Shown: positions 20,772 to 32,882 of the stretch, piece by piece
Layout of the letters: each line of letters begins with the position of its first letter
How positions within the stretch are numbered: the first letter of the stretch is position 1
Source of the DNA: Ilyonectria destructans
Lineage: Eukaryota; Ascomycota; Sordariomycetes; Hypocreales; Nectriaceae
NCBI GenBank assembly: GCA_020740775.1
Contig: JAHEWK010000035.1
Span: 186,001 to 250,000 of the forward strand
Direction: 5' to 3'
Length of the DNA stretch: 64,000 bases
The notes under the pieces: model-generated
What the model was told of the DNA's origin: nothing
Databases searched by the model: none
The model's input: only the letters and a program-made list of their open reading frames with translations
Made by a program: the position numbers and the translations under genes

Positions 20772-23735
20772 GAAGTCAATTCCTTCCCTTTGCTCGAAAC
20801 CTCTCACGACAAAGCGGGCTTTGTACCGCAGAACCTCCCCATTTTCTCCTCGTTTGAGCTTGAACACCCATTTGCCTCGAAGGGCCTTTCGTCCTGGTGG
20901 AAGCGTAACTAGGGTCCAGACAGCATTCTCGATTAGAGATCCGTGTTCATCCTTCAGTCCTCTCCACCAGAGTCTTCCATGAGGACCCTGAGTGGCTTCC
21001 TTGAAGGCTCTTGGTTCTGACTGGCCGATGTCGCGAGCAACTAGGTACAATTGTCTTGCAATCGTTGCGAGGAAGGCGAAGTTTGTGCTAGCCAGTATGT
21101 ATCTCGATGGTAGCTGTCCTCTGGTCGATCTTTCGGGCAGCCGAGACTCTGCGTGTCGGTCTGTTGCTTCCGGTGACACTTCGTGCTCATCTGTGGCAAC
21201 ATGGATACTCGATCTGGTTGACTCTTGGTCAGGTTCCCATCCTGGATCTCCCACTGAGGACTCATCCGAGGTTGTCTCTCCACGGCCAATCACCTCGGTA
21301 CTATTTGCCTCTCCTGACGCAGTCGGAAGGGGAGACGGTTCTAGAACGATAGGGGTTTCCACGTCGGTATTCTGCTTTGTGTCTACCCGTCGTCGTTGCG
21401 ATGGTCTCTGGTCGCTCATCTGATGCGTGAAATTGTCGAGTGTTGGTTCGACACTTTTGATGTTTTCAGAGAAGACGACATTGTTAGACACAAAAACTCG
21501 TCCCCTTTCGTCAAGAAGGATATAGTTCGTACTACCCTGATAGCCGAGAAGCTGACAGGGAGTGCTCTTGGATTGCATCTTCTTTCGTTTAGAGGATGGA
21601 AGTAGAGCCCATCCTCGTGAGCCAAGGATTCGCAAGTGACTGAGATCAGGAGCATCTCCATACCAGGCTTGGTATGGAGTGGTGGAAATACTCGCCGTGG
21701 GACACAGATTTCGGATCTGGTTCACTGCCTTGAGGATGTATGGCCACCATTTCAAAGCAAGTCCGGATTTAAGCAATGTGGGCGTTAGTTTTTCCAGGAT
21801 GATTCGATTGAGAACCTCTGCCAATCCATTTTGTTCGTGTTGCTCTGTCGCCGTGTAGGAGAGATGAATTCCTCTGTCCCGGCAGAACACAATCAGGATG
21901 TGGCTTCGATTTTCTCCTCCTCGATCGAGATGCAGGAAGTGACATCGTCTTTCCGGTCTTTCGAACTGCTTCAATAGATGCTGGAAACATTCTTCGAACT
22001 CTGACTTTTCTTTGATTGGATATACCCAGGACATTTGAGTAAAGTCATCAATAAAGCAGGCCCAGTACCGGCTCCCGTCTACTCCCACTTCCGGGAATGG
22101 TCCAGCAATGTCCGCATGAATACACTCCAGGGGGTAAGTTCCTTTCTTGATTGGTCGAACGTGAGGGCATTCCTTGAGTTTGCCTTGCACGCAAGCTCCA
22201 CATGGGTTTGATGTAGACTGATCCGGTCGAATTCCAGTAGACATCTTCATCAGTCTCTTAATATTTCTCTCACCCAAGTGTGCGAGTCGTTCGTGCCAAA
22301 GATGCAGTCGATGGTCTCCCACTGAAAAGGAGGCCAAAGCGGTTTGAGAGTGATCTTCCTCAACTTCGTCGACCACATAGACGCCTGAGATCCTTGTTGC
22401 AGTGAGGACGACTTTTCCTTTGTTTGTGACCACTGCCTTCCCACTTCGAAAGAGAACTTCTGCCCCCTTCTTCTCCAGTGCTGACACGGACAGTAGGTTC
22501 GAGTATCCTTCCGGGACATACAGAGCGTTGTCAAGAGTAACATTCTGTGGCCCCGTGGGTCCTTGCACGCTGAGGGAGTAGGTTCCACGTCCTCCTGGCA
22601 TAACTGTTGCGTTTGCAATGCCATTGATAGGGAATCCCTGGTACTTGTGAAGAACTGTAAAGTTCGTAGGCCGGCAGAAAATATGCGAGGAGGCACCACT
22701 ATCCAAGACATGGATCCGTTCGAGGGCCCGAGCTTGGGGGGATGCCTGAGATCCAGAAAGTCCGAATGACGAGCCGACTAATCCAAGGTGACCTTGGAAG
22801 TCATTTTCCCAAAGAGCCAGTCTCGCTTGATCGGGTTGGATGTATACAGGAGTCGCAGCCGTAGCAGATTCCGGTTCATCAATCGTCTTCTCCTTTTCCT
22901 TCTCTCGTCTCTGCGTTTTTCGTTGTCGTCTCTCGTGACCCGTCTTTTCATGCTCTCTTCTGAGTTCCGGGTGAAGTTTCCAGCAAGTTGACTTGTTGTG
23001 TCCTTTTCTTCCACAGTGTCCACAGCCTGAGGTATCCTGGGCCAGCATGGCTCTATGTGCAATCCTTGCAGTGGCCCCTCTTTGTCTGTCCTCTTCTTGG
23101 GATGCAGCAAAGATGGCAGTTTCGAACGTAACGGCCTCTTTGAGAACAACGTTGTGATTGTTTGGATCTCGGATAGGAAGGATGTTATGGTTCTGGTTGA
23201 AAGCAGTGAGGAAGACTTCATAGTCTGGGCCAAGTCCGCAGAGGAACTTGTTGACAAAGTGTGGTTCCCCGATCTGACAGATTTCATCCATCTCCAAGAG
23301 TTCAGCCCTCACTTGACGAAGTTTGTTTGCATATTCCATAACCGAGTCACAAGAGTCAAGGGTGAGTTTTTGGTATTTCCGATCGAGTTCTTGAAAGATG
23401 GCGCTTCCAACGGGGCGATAACGGGTTTCAAGGTGATTAATCATGCCCTGGGCTGTTAGGATCCCCGTGGTGAACACTCGGGCGTTGTATCCGAGCCGAC
23501 TCCGGATGGCGCCGCATGCTCGATCCTGACGACTCCTCCAGGCTTCAATCTGTGTTGTGAGGTCGTTCCCTTCTGTTGGTGATTGAGAATTCCTAGTCAA
23601 AAGGTCTCCGTATCCGCACATGTCCAGCAGGTCGAGTACTTCTCTCTTCCAGGCCAGCCACTGGCTGGTTTGCTCCAGCTTTGGGATGGTGCTTGAATTG
23701 CTAACAAGGTTGAGCGATTCCTTGGAAAGGGACAT
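20772..23735 (-). CDS. Ty1/copia Gag-Pol, truncated inside reverse transcriptase
   Basis: The ATG at 23735 opens a long intact frame. Gag (MSLSKESLNL..., QWLAWKREVLDLLDMCGYGD) is followed by a CCHC knuckle (CGHCGRKGHNKSTCWKLHP), the aspartic protease signature (VLDSGASSHIF), then GAG_pre-integrase and an integrase with H-H-C-C finger (LWHERLAHLGERNIKRL...CGACVQGK) and DDE core (HADIAGPFPEVGVDGSRYWA; HLDRGGENRSHIL; NGLAEVLNRII). Reverse transcriptase begins (GKWVFKLKRGENGEVLRYKA) but ends after GFEQREGIDF, where the LTR begins and adds ~20 LTR-encoded residues. Most of RT and all of RNase H are missing, so the element is non-autonomous. The frame up to that point has no internal stop, suggesting it is fairly young. 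Confidence 0.85.
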
Positions 23736-24541
23736 GGCGAGTTTTCCGAGTGGTTGATAATCGAGGCACAGAGGGGACAGACAATTCTTCAACAGGTTTT
23801 AGGTCGAGCTTGTAGAGTCTTCTTGTCTTGGTTGGCCGGCGTCTGCCCCAAGAGTTTTATTGAGTCGAGGTCGTCCGACTCCTCCCCTGAGGGAGTAAGA
23901 TTGACAGCCATCACTCCCGCTGTCCGGGAAAGGGGGCGATGATCTGATTTCGACCGTCTCGCAGACCACCATCAGGCGGTCTTGGTCTGTGTCGGCCTGA
24001 GTGGGCTGGTTTTTCAGCTGTTGGCTCTCCGCCTCGTAATGTGAATAGCATTGTCGGGACGCGACGCGTCTTGACAGGCGAGTTTCGCGTCATGCCATTC
24101 ATTTCGAGTCAGGCCACCAGTCCTACCGTAGACCGCCCGACTGGGAGCTTCAACAATCCCAGACTGACAGACTCAGGGGCTGGCCCAGGTCTGCCAGTTG
24201 GTCAGCCAGACTGCAGTCTGAGAGTCCCTTAGTGATTTGGGATTGATGATTAAAATTCGGTGTCTTGGACGGAGGGGTCAAGGGCTCCTTCTGGAGATAT
24301 TTCTAGACATATCTTGTCAGCTGATTTGCAAGCTCCACAAAATATCCAAAGAAGGAGGTAGCTCCAGGTAAGCTGAATGTGTATGTGCAGTGGAAGGAAG
24401 TCTTTCGACTTCTTGTGCTGTCTAGGAAAAGTAGAGAGGAGGACAGAAAACACTCAGCTTTGCGGTTGGAGAAAGATGGTGCCCTCCGGGCTCATAACCT
24501 GATAAAGCGAATAGGTTACCAGTAATATTGAAAGGTGTAAG
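23736..24541. other. Leader/possible 5' LTR region of the copia element and spacer
   Basis: A 5' LTR matching 20590-20771 is not present. On the minus strand a stretch from about 24154 (TGTTGAAGCTCCC) to 23800, with an AATAAA near 23860, could be a different LTR-like leader. I cannot delimit it. The rest up to 24541 shows no gene. Confidence 0.3.
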
Positions 24542-24913
24542 TTGCATCTCTGGGTGAGGAGCACAGCTCACTACATAGTATCCACATCCCAGCCACCAGC
24601 AGATCGGACCACCTTAGTCATACGGTCTCAACACATGGATACATTTACTACAGCCCCCCACCGCACCCAGCCATCAGCCTTCCATGCAGACCACCGGGAT
24701 TTATGTAAGTGGTTTGCCTTGCTTTTCGTTTTCTTACCTTGCCTAATTTTTTCACTTCTGTCCATTTCGTTCATTTATTATTGTGTCGACCTCGGTTTCT
24801 AGCTCCACTTACATCCACCACCATCTCCCTCACCTCTTCACCACACTACAAAGCAGCCATCGACTACACTTATTTCACTACCTTATGCTATCCACACCGA
24901 CTTGAACGACATC

Positions 24914-27493
24914 ATGGCCACAAAGCACCCCTTGCGGAGGTCCTGTGCGTTTTGCCGGGCAAGGAAGATCAAGTGCTCCAATGAAACCATTTGCGAGGCT
25001 TGTCGTAGGTAGGGCGCCGACTGCATCTACGACTTCGAGCCCACACGACCCAAGACTCGGAACTTAAGCCAGGATAGCACCAAGTCGTCCTTGTCCGTCT
25101 ACCGTAATGGAGATGCAACCATGGGACTCACCCGCCAGCGGTCCACCTCTATTGATTCTCCCAACTCCACTCCCCCAAGCACCGAGGTCGGAGTCCCAGG
25201 GGAGGTTGGTGATACTGTTGCCATAGCTCTTGAGCAGAGATTCTTCGAGAACTTCTCTCAGGAAGCTGATGGACCTCGAAGCAGCCCTTGGCAAGAACGC
25301 ATCGCAGCATATCATCGGGCTCTTCAGAATAGTCTCCGTGACCGGCCCGAAAGTGCTGCCACCAAGTTCAGTCCCAAGAATGTTAGGTACACTGGCATCC
25401 TCTCCCTCTTGACACACGACATTGTTGGTCTCGTCACAGATCAGTTTGGGTCTCTGGGATGCCATCATGTCGAAGAAGGCGGTGCCCGTTTCTTCTTGTC
25501 TGGCCTAGCCAGCGACGATACCCAGACCATGTTCGACAACCCTCCCCTAGGCAGCAACCCCCTATCCGAGTATGGACAACGACAGCAAACGCAGCTGATC
25601 GACGTCTGGTATTCGGTACACCCCCTGTCGTTCCTTGTCTCCAAGACACTGCTTCTACGAGAACTCCGCGACGGCACCCACGACGAGATCTTGCTGGCCA
25701 CGATGCTGGCCGACGCGAACTTCAGCATTGGAGACGAAGTCGCCATCGCCCGTGGCCACATCCTCCTCCGATGGGCCATCGCCCAACTTCACACGAGACC
25801 TCTCCGACCAACACAAAATTCTCCCAACGGTGGCAGTTCGGGGATATCAACCAGGATATGCAGTGGCATTTCCACAGCACAAGCCCTTATGTTGCTAGCT
25901 TGGAACGGCCTGTGCTCGTTCCAGCTGCGCCGGGCAATCTGCTACATCGGACTTGCGGGCAGAATGGCCTCGGAAATCAAGGATCAGATATCGAGTACCT
26001 CTGCCCCAATGACATCCAGTCGCATCAATGGTATTGATGTGTTTGACGTGGGAAAGGAGATTGTGGCCTACCTCTACTGGACGACATATTCTCTTAGCCT
26101 GTGGGCATTTATTCAGATGGGCAACGGTCACTTTTCAGCACTACTACCCACATCCCTTACCTCCATTTTCCTCCCTGTCACAGAGGCTTCATCTGTCCTG
26201 ATTCAGTTGGACCTTGTCTCCGAAAACTTCAGCACATTGCAGAAGCAAAAGAGTGTCATCAGGGAGATGTGGCCACTGGCACATATTGCTAGCGTTGTCG
26301 CTTACATCTTTGCGCTCTACCCCCAAGATTCGGACCCAACAGAAACACCTACGGCCAGCTTCTGGCAAGAAGCCCCACTGCTCGCCCTGCAGCGGATACA
26401 GCAAGGGAAGCCCTCGAAAGACATTGCAAGTGTCTGCCGAGAGATCAATCGAGTGCTGACGGAGAGCATTCATATCCTCAATCGTCAAGTCACCGAGGCC
26501 TCGTCACGGAGTCTCGTCCTGGTCATATATCATGCCATGGCAATACAATTCCTATTTCCGGAGGCTCAGCCGATGCAACCTGAGGAAGTCATTACAGCTG
26601 AAGTTGACCGCTTCTGCTCGTCCTCAGAAGACATTCTTCAGCTCTTTGCAGCCACTGCGGAACAGCCACCCGATCTGTTTGGTCTCACTCCATCGCTCCG
26701 TGGGTCGTTCCCCGACGTTTTCTGCATGGCCCTAGATACCTGTGCTCGGGGCCTGAAGTCTATCCATCGAAAGTTCCATCCCAGCGACCCTTCTATGCTT
26801 CAGCTGTATGAGAGCAGACTTCCTATGCTGACAAGACGCCTCTACGATATGAGCCAGAGCGACTTCCTCAGCCAGGGCAACTCGATCCGCCATGTTCGGA
26901 GGAGTTTGAAGGCGTGTGTGCGAATGATGGGCGCAACATCGGGCCCTGGCTCCTCCGGCTCCTCATCTCCCGACCACAACCAAATGAGGTCTATCTCCGA
27001 TTCTCCCCAGCGAAGTCCCCACGGCCGTGCTACTTCGGATCCGGAGCATATGTCCGCCATTCCTAGGATCGCTATAGATTCGTCATCGCCTTACGGCTGT
27101 GCCGGCGATGCTTCAACCATGGCCTCAGCCATGCCGTCGTCGTCATCACGGTCCTCGTCTGGAACGTCCACTACGAACTCATTTACACCCTTTGATGATC
27201 TCGGGAAACCCGACTGGCAGCCAACCGACATGATGTTCAATGACGTCCTGGATCCCAATGCCCTAGGTGCTCCACCTGGGGAGTATCACATTAGCATTGC
27301 CGAGTTGGTGGATTTACAGAACGCGTGGTGCCCTCAGATGCCCACAATGATGGACTTCGACCTGACGGGCCCTAACCCTGTCCAGTGCGGCCAGTGGGAC
27401 TGGCCTGATCCCAACATGGACGCAGCCACAGCTTGCTCCGACATGGATTCCGTCTACTATTACTTCGATCGAAACAGCAAGCGGCCCGTGTGA
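24914..27493 (+). pseudogene. Zn2Cys6 fungal transcription factor with an in-frame stop in the zinc cluster
   Basis: From the ATG at 24914 the frame is open to 27493 (about 860 codons) except for one TAG at 25010-25012. The zinc cluster is C-x2-C-x6-C-x5-C-x2-C-x6-C (SCAFCRARKIKCSNETICEAC ... GADC), and the stop takes the third place after the fifth Cys, where Gln (CAG) would fit. The rest has the fungal_trans regulatory domain (EILLATMLADANFSIGDEVA, FDVGKEIVAYLYWTTYSLSL) and a serine-rich linker near residues 615-705. CAG-to-TAG is the change expected from RIP-type C-to-T mutation. As it stands the DNA-binding domain cannot be joined to the body. Initiation downstream (ATG at 25121) would give a protein without the zinc cluster. 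Target genes are unknown. Confidence 0.75.
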
Positions 27494-28133
27494 TGTTCTC
27501 TCATGAGCGTCACCTACAGAGAATGTAGCCAGAAAAAGAAACAAATTTTTCGAGTCGCATCAGCGGCAGTGTTTGGCTTTTGGCGTCTGGGATCATCTTG
27601 TTTTCTTCATGGTTTCGACGAGGCGGATTCTAGGGACGCAGCAAGCCTCAAGTATGAGCATGATGGGGACATGTACACGGTGTGAGGATGTTCGATGAGT
27701 GCAATTCGACTGGCTGGATGTCCGACTGCCCAGGCCCTTGAGGAATGTGCGGGGGCGAGCAGCAATGGCTGAATATTACGCTCTAAAATCGTTGGCAAAG
27801 TTCAGTTACCGAAGCGCTGCGCTAGTCGTCTGCCCGTGCGGGGTTCGCATTATTTTTAGCAACAGTGCTACGCCGAATAATTTCACCTCAACACCCGTCC
27901 TGCGAATCACGTTTAGTTGCTCGAGCTTGACCTTTCCAATGTTGACCAATCACTAACTGGTGATGATTTTGAGCGGCTATCGCCTGTTTGCTATGCTACC
28001 CATCTGTCCTGCGCATCTTCAGGGATTTGAGCTATGGCTGGCTGGGTGGGGCTGTACTGCCAAGATGCTGTGGCGGGGTGGGCACCAAACCGCCCCTCCA
28101 TCCATGGCGCACGGTTTTGGACCGCTTTGGAGA
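27494..28133. other. 3' flank of the Zn2Cys6 gene, no gene seen
   Basis: Spacer without recognisable coding content, ending at the tandem array that starts at 28134. Confidence 0.35.
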
Positions 28134-28440
28134 GGGATCTTAAGATATCTCGAGTCTGAGATTTCTCGTGCGAGATTTTGCGTACGAGAATATTCCAAGT
28201 GCGTCATTTATGACCCCAACCACCACAAATGTAAAAATAGAAAACTCAAGTACCACCTGAGGGATCTTAAGATATCTGGAGTCTGAGATTTCTCGTACGA
28301 GATTTTGCGTACGAGATTTTGCGTACGAGATTTTGCGTACGCCCCAACCAACTACCGCGAAGGTAAAAATAGAAAACTAGTACGAGAGATTCCTCGCACA
28401 CCTGAGAGGCCTGTGATGAGATTTCTCGTGCGAGATATAC
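28134..28440 (+). repeat. Two direct repeats (127 and 145 bp) with nested palindromic motifs
   Basis: Unit A (28134-28260) and unit B (28261-28405) both start GGGATCTTAAGATATCT, contain GAGTCTGAGATTTCTCGT, share AAAAATAGAAAACT and end in ACACCTGA or CCACCTGA. In unit B the 15-mer GCGTACGAGATTTTG is iterated about three times. A further partial unit (GAGATTTCTCGTGCGAG) follows to 28440. The motifs CTCGTACGAG and ATCTTAAGAT are self-complementary. Confidence 0.6.
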
Positions 28441-28562
28441 TAAACTAAAGCAGCCTTTTAGGTTTAGATAGCTACTTTTATTTTTAGAAATGATTGCCCG
28501 TATTATACTTCGAATAAATGAATAAAATTTATTCCGTTTGGGAGGACTAACCTTATAAGGCC

Positions 28563-28655
28563 AGGTGCGCTAAGCTATTTGCAGTTCTAAGTTTATCGTT
28601 CAGGTTTCCCAGAAGCCACACGTTCTTCCTCATCCGCTAATCAGTCTTGCCTCAC
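28563..28655 (-). mobile_element. LINE 3'-end fragment
   Basis: It shares the GCGCTA.GCTATTT, GTTCTAAGTTTATCGTTC and TTCCTC.TCCGCT.ATC blocks with the minus-strand LINE fragment at 7915-8000. It is a further 5'-truncated copy. Confidence 0.5.
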
Positions 28656-28731
28656 TTAACTTAAACTTAACCTATTTAGGAAGAGCGACGCGTACCCGTC
28701 GGCCTATTGGGCCCTTCCTTACGAATCTAGC

Positions 28732-28772
28732 GCACGGGCCACTAGCTGAACGACTCGGCTAGTGGCCCGTGC
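28732..28772. repeat. Perfect 15-bp hairpin with 11-nt loop
   Basis: GCACGGGCCACTAGC (28732-28746) and its exact reverse complement (28758-28772) flank TGAACGACTCG. No coding frame crosses it. It could be the tip of a foldback element, a terminator-like structure or a recombination remnant. Confidence 0.6.
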
Positions 28773-29320
28773 ACTCTATTGCGCCTGCCGCGTGACATGA
28801 GGTTTGCAAGGGGGCTGTGCGGGGATCGCGACGGATCGATAGTGTTAGAGATCACAAGTGTGAGGCGACCAAGTCGGTGGCAAAGGTGTGGAAGAAGGTG
28901 GAACATTCCACAGAGATCGTGCCTGTACATAAATAGTAGTTCTCCTACTATTTATTTAGTATGAATTAAGCAACTTGAATCTTCTCATTTCAACAGATAG
29001 TTATGGAGGGGCAATGGCATTTGTCGATGATTTCACGGCATGGGTTACAGGACACCGCTTGCATTCTCTCCTCCAGAACCGTTCTTGCGCCGTAATGCAA
29101 TAATATATTGATCAACGAAGGCCTCTATGTCCCGAACCCAGCGTCGCGCCACGCCCTTTTAACACCCCGTGATCGATGTAAAATTGAGCGTCATTATCTT
29201 CATGAACAAGCTTAAGGTCGAGGCCTCTTTCCCAACGAAAGGTCACGAGCCAGCTCGTAGTGTCTCTTCGGTTCCATTCCGCTAACTTTTGAGCACTGCC
29301 AGCCGTCCCAGCCACGCCCC
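28773..29320. other. Spacer before the C2H2 relic
   Basis: No gene is recognised. A small inverted repeat (TAGTAG..CTCCTACTA) lies near 28936. Confidence 0.35.
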
Positions 29321-29322
29321 TC

Positions 29323-30275
29323 ATGCTCGGCTTGACCCGCTCCGCCCGGGGATTCTGCCCGCTACACTGTGCACTGACCTTCCCAGCGTCCGCAATCATT
29401 GTCAACACTAAGGCGCCCGCCAATTTCTCTCCTCCCAAGACCGACAAGCCTCGCTCGTACGTTTGCGGCACCTGCCAGCGCTCCTTCGCCCGATTGGAAC
29501 ATCTCAAGCGACACGAGCTCACGCACACCAAGGAGAAACCCTTTGAGTGTCCTGTATGCAAACGACGCTTCGCCCGCCGCGATCTGCTGCTGCGTCACCA
29601 GCAGAAGCTGCACCAGACCCAAGCCGGAGACGAGCACCTTGAACGGCCTCAACTTCAGGCCCGGCCTGCGGACAGCGCTGCCGATGGCTCTCTTCAACGC
29701 CAAATTCCAGTTTGAGGGCCTCCTCTTCGGGCCAGGGTCGACGATAGACCCCAATGCTCTCCATTGCAATGATTCGCTGCAATGCATGGCCTTGGAGCAG
29801 GCCTCGCCATTTGCGCCGTCCATGAATGGGACGGCCTCAAGCCAAACCCTCGACGGTAGATTTGAATGGTTGACTGGTCTCGAGCATCAGATGTCCTTTC
29901 ACACGAACGAAAACGTGGTGGAATCTAGTCCGTCCGCCATCAGCACGACGAACCCGAGCGGGATAACCGATGTTATGTTGCATGATCCCGCGCCGGCCGG
30001 GACGAGTATCATGCAGCAATACTCGGTGATAGGCACTCCACAGGTGCCGAACCCGTTTGCGATGGATCTAGATGGTTCGATCATCCCGGATCTCTTGAAT
30101 GAGATCCCTTTGTCACCTCAGCCAACGTCTCAAAGTTTAATGATCACTTCTCTACACCTCCATCTTCGCTGAGCTCATTCAGGTCGTATCGGGACTGAGC
30201 ACGTAGAATAATAACCAGACCCTTGGCTTCAACGCCGGCTCGCAAGCCGCCTCCTCCCTCCACGGCGGAAACCAT
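29323..30275 (+). pseudogene. C2H2 zinc-finger transcription factor relic
   Basis: The frame 29323-29715 encodes two adjacent C2H2 fingers ([20 protein letters not shown] and [20 protein letters not shown] with linker THTKEKP), the usual pair in fungal finger proteins with a long regulatory tail. About 30 bp after the second finger the coding sense passes to another frame (29650-30172), which reads [57 protein letters not shown] and NPFAMDLDGS. After 30140 a further shift continues as TPPSSLSS... to about 30275. At least two frameshifts and a missing 3' end make it a pseudogene. Its 5' part is duplicated at 18.5 kb. Confidence 0.65.
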
Positions 30276-30468
30276 GGTAACCGCCAGTTGCCACGCGGAG
30301 TGCCGATTCAGCATTATTTTGGATTTTGGCCCCCCCCCCCCCTCTGATTTGGATGGTACCTATTTTGGGCCTACACGATTGGGTTGACGCTCCATAATAA
30401 ATGCGGCTACTAAACATTTCAAGCTAAATCACGACGCTCGCCATGTACCCTCATTTGACCAGTATTTC
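30276..30468. other. Spacer with a 12-bp C run
   Basis: Short spacer between the C2H2 relic and the solo LTR. It includes a poly-C tract near 30331-30342. Confidence 0.35.
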
Positions 30469-30897
30469 TGTCGGAAAGCTAGCGTGGCACTTGGGTGACT
30501 TGATCGTGTGTGTATTATGTATATGTCTCTCGGAGGTCTCCCGGCCGTAACTGCGTATGTGTTGCAATCACCACTAAAAGTGGGGGCCTGAGGTATCTGC
30601 ACCAATAGTCGGTCTCAACCCTGGAGGTCACCACGTGACCGCCCGATCAGGTGCTTTGTACTAGGGTTCCGTTTTTGACCGTCAAAAACGGTATTTGACG
30701 GTCAAATACCTAAAGGGGGTTTTTGGCAGTAATTTACGTCAAAAACCCTCCCATTTTAGGCTTAGTGCCTACCCGTGTTAGGACTAGTGTATGCACGGAA
30801 TAGGTTTAGTGCACCGTAAAATTACCGATGGGACGCACAAATCATCACCAAATTCCCATCTTCGGTGTTGAAAAGCAATGGACATGCGACTGTCACC

Positions 30898-31572
30898 ATG
30901 AGTAACAAAGGCGGTCGCCCTAAAACCCATGGTGTTCATGAACACTTTGCAGCAGCCCCAATTCCTCCAGGGGGTAAATTCACTCAATTTCGCGTTCGGT
31001 GCAAATACTGTTCTAAAACCATGGCCAAGCACGTCCAACGGCAACAGAATCACCTTGCCAAAGAGTGTCTTGGTTTCCAGCAAGCTGCAGGCCATGTTGA
31101 TCGCCAGCCTCGAATCACTACGGCTTTGTCCATAATGGATCGAAACTCTAAAGATCAACTCGATCGAGCCGCAGCCCTCGCCATCTTTAAGTCTGGCAAG
31201 CCATACACCATCTTCGAAGACTCTGGCATGGTTGAGTTCATCCAAATGCTCAACCCAGCGTACAAGCCCCCTAGTGGTGATCGAATTGCCTCCATACTTC
31301 CTGAGGTTTACCAAGATTACCGAGTCCAAGTCAAGGAGATCCTCGACGATGCCGATCATCTCAATGTCATCTTTGACGCATCTGACGACATAAGCAACAA
31401 CCGTATTGTCAACATTTCGATCTCAATTCCCAACTCGGTTACATTCTATTGGAAGACTGTTAATACACGGAACGAGGAACATACGGCCTTGAATACCATT
31501 CGCCTAATCCAGCCACTCTTGGAGAGGTATTCACGAAGGAAGGAGAGGACTTCCAGGATTTCTCTCGCATGA
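30898..31572 (+). pseudogene. hAT transposase, N-terminal part (BED-type finger)
   Basis: From the ATG at 30898 the product starts MSNKGGRPKTHGVHEHFAAA and has a BED-like zinc finger (VRCKYCSKTMAKHVQRQQNH...CLGF). The beginning of the RNase H-like fold follows (VIFDASDDISNNRIVNISIS). The frame is lost at about 31525, where LLE should pass to the EVFTKEGEDFQDFSRMNA reading of the next frame. One missing base explains it, so the element is probably dead. Confidence 0.75.
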
Positions 31573-32882
31573 ACGCTATCTGCACAGATACATGCTCGAC
31601 AATGCGGAAACTCCACGCTGAGATGAAGAATATGCCTGAGCTCAGGCATTGTTTCTTCATTTTGTGTGATTCCCATGGTCTTCAACTTCTAGTGAAAGAC
31701 ATCGTGGAATCGGAGAGATGGGCTTTAGTCCTTAAGAAAGTTACGAGAATTATCACGTTCTTTAAAAAGGCCAAGCTCCAACTCGCACAACTTCGTGCTT
31801 ATCAGCTTGAGTGTTACGGTAAACAGAAGGCTTTCATTACACCAGCCATCACTCGTTGGGGAACACAACTCGGAGCTGTTATGTCTTCACTGGCGAACAA
31901 AGATGCTCTTCGAGCATATGCACGTGACGCTATGGTCCTCAATTCCCTAAAAGCTAAGGCTATCAAAGGGGAAGAGGAGGAAGAGGAAGATCGACAAGTC
32001 CTAAGGGCAATACTCTCGTCCATTAACAACTTTGAGTTTTGGCATGATGTAGAGATGTTGGCTAAGATCCTTCGGCCTATCGAAAACGCACAACGTTGCT
32101 CGGAGCGAGATCACTCATGCGTTGGAGAGGTTATTCCCCGTTGGTTGACTATCCAGAGCAAATGGGATGCCCTTGAAGAGGCTAACCAAGATCCTCTTAT
32201 CAACTACTCAGAGCTGAGGCAATGGCGAGTCCAAAGGATGAAAGGTCAAACGACAGACATTCACCACTTCGCATTTGCCTTGGACCCACGGACAACAATA
32301 GGGGAGGGTCTTGGGCTTGACACTATGGAGAGAGCACATCGCTTCCTAGAAGAAAACACTAGTAACGAAGAGTACCAACAGCTCTTTGGGGAGTTTTGTC
32401 GATTCCGTGCTCGCGAAGGTGCTCTCTTTGGCCCAACCTCGCGGATCTATCGAGAACAGCCGAAGACTCCTCATACGCCTTCTCACTATTACGTCCTAAG
32501 CGCGTGGGGATACTTTGGGTCTATGGGAGTCAAGTTGGTTACATTGGCAAGGAGAGTTCTAGGATCCTTGGCGAACTCTGTTCCTTCAGAGCGTTCCTTC
32601 AGTGCTACGAACTACCTTCATTGTAAGCTTCGGAATCGGCTTAGTCCGCTTAGCACTGACAAGGTCACTTTCATCTATATGAACAGTCGGGTGCTCAAGA
32701 GGCTCAAGACGGTCAAAGATAATCCGGCAGAACCGATGGTTGTCAAAAACTGGGAGACAGTTGATGTTGCTCGGCTAGTAAAGATAGAAAACGCCTTCCA
32801 AGACTCTATTGTTGTCGATGGCTGGGGTTGGGAAGAGACCGATTTGGAAAATAGTGGAGATGATATGGACATCGGCCAATAA
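31569..32882 (+). pseudogene. hAT transposase, C-terminal part (catalytic core and dimerisation domain)
   Basis: The second frame continues the transposase: CTDTCSTMRKLHAEMKNMPE, CDSHGLQLLVKDIVES (the CxxH region of hAT), ITRWGTQLGAV, and the C-terminal dimerisation helix SVPSERSFSATNYLHCKLRN ... DKVTFIYMNSR. It ends at 32882, 100 bp before the right terminus. A closely related transposase lies at 62520-63690. Confidence 0.8.

Noticed and set aside
23736..24240. 5' LTR of the copia element matching the one at 20590
   Set aside because: No stretch here matches the 182-bp LTR in either orientation; only a vague LTR-like leader can be suggested.
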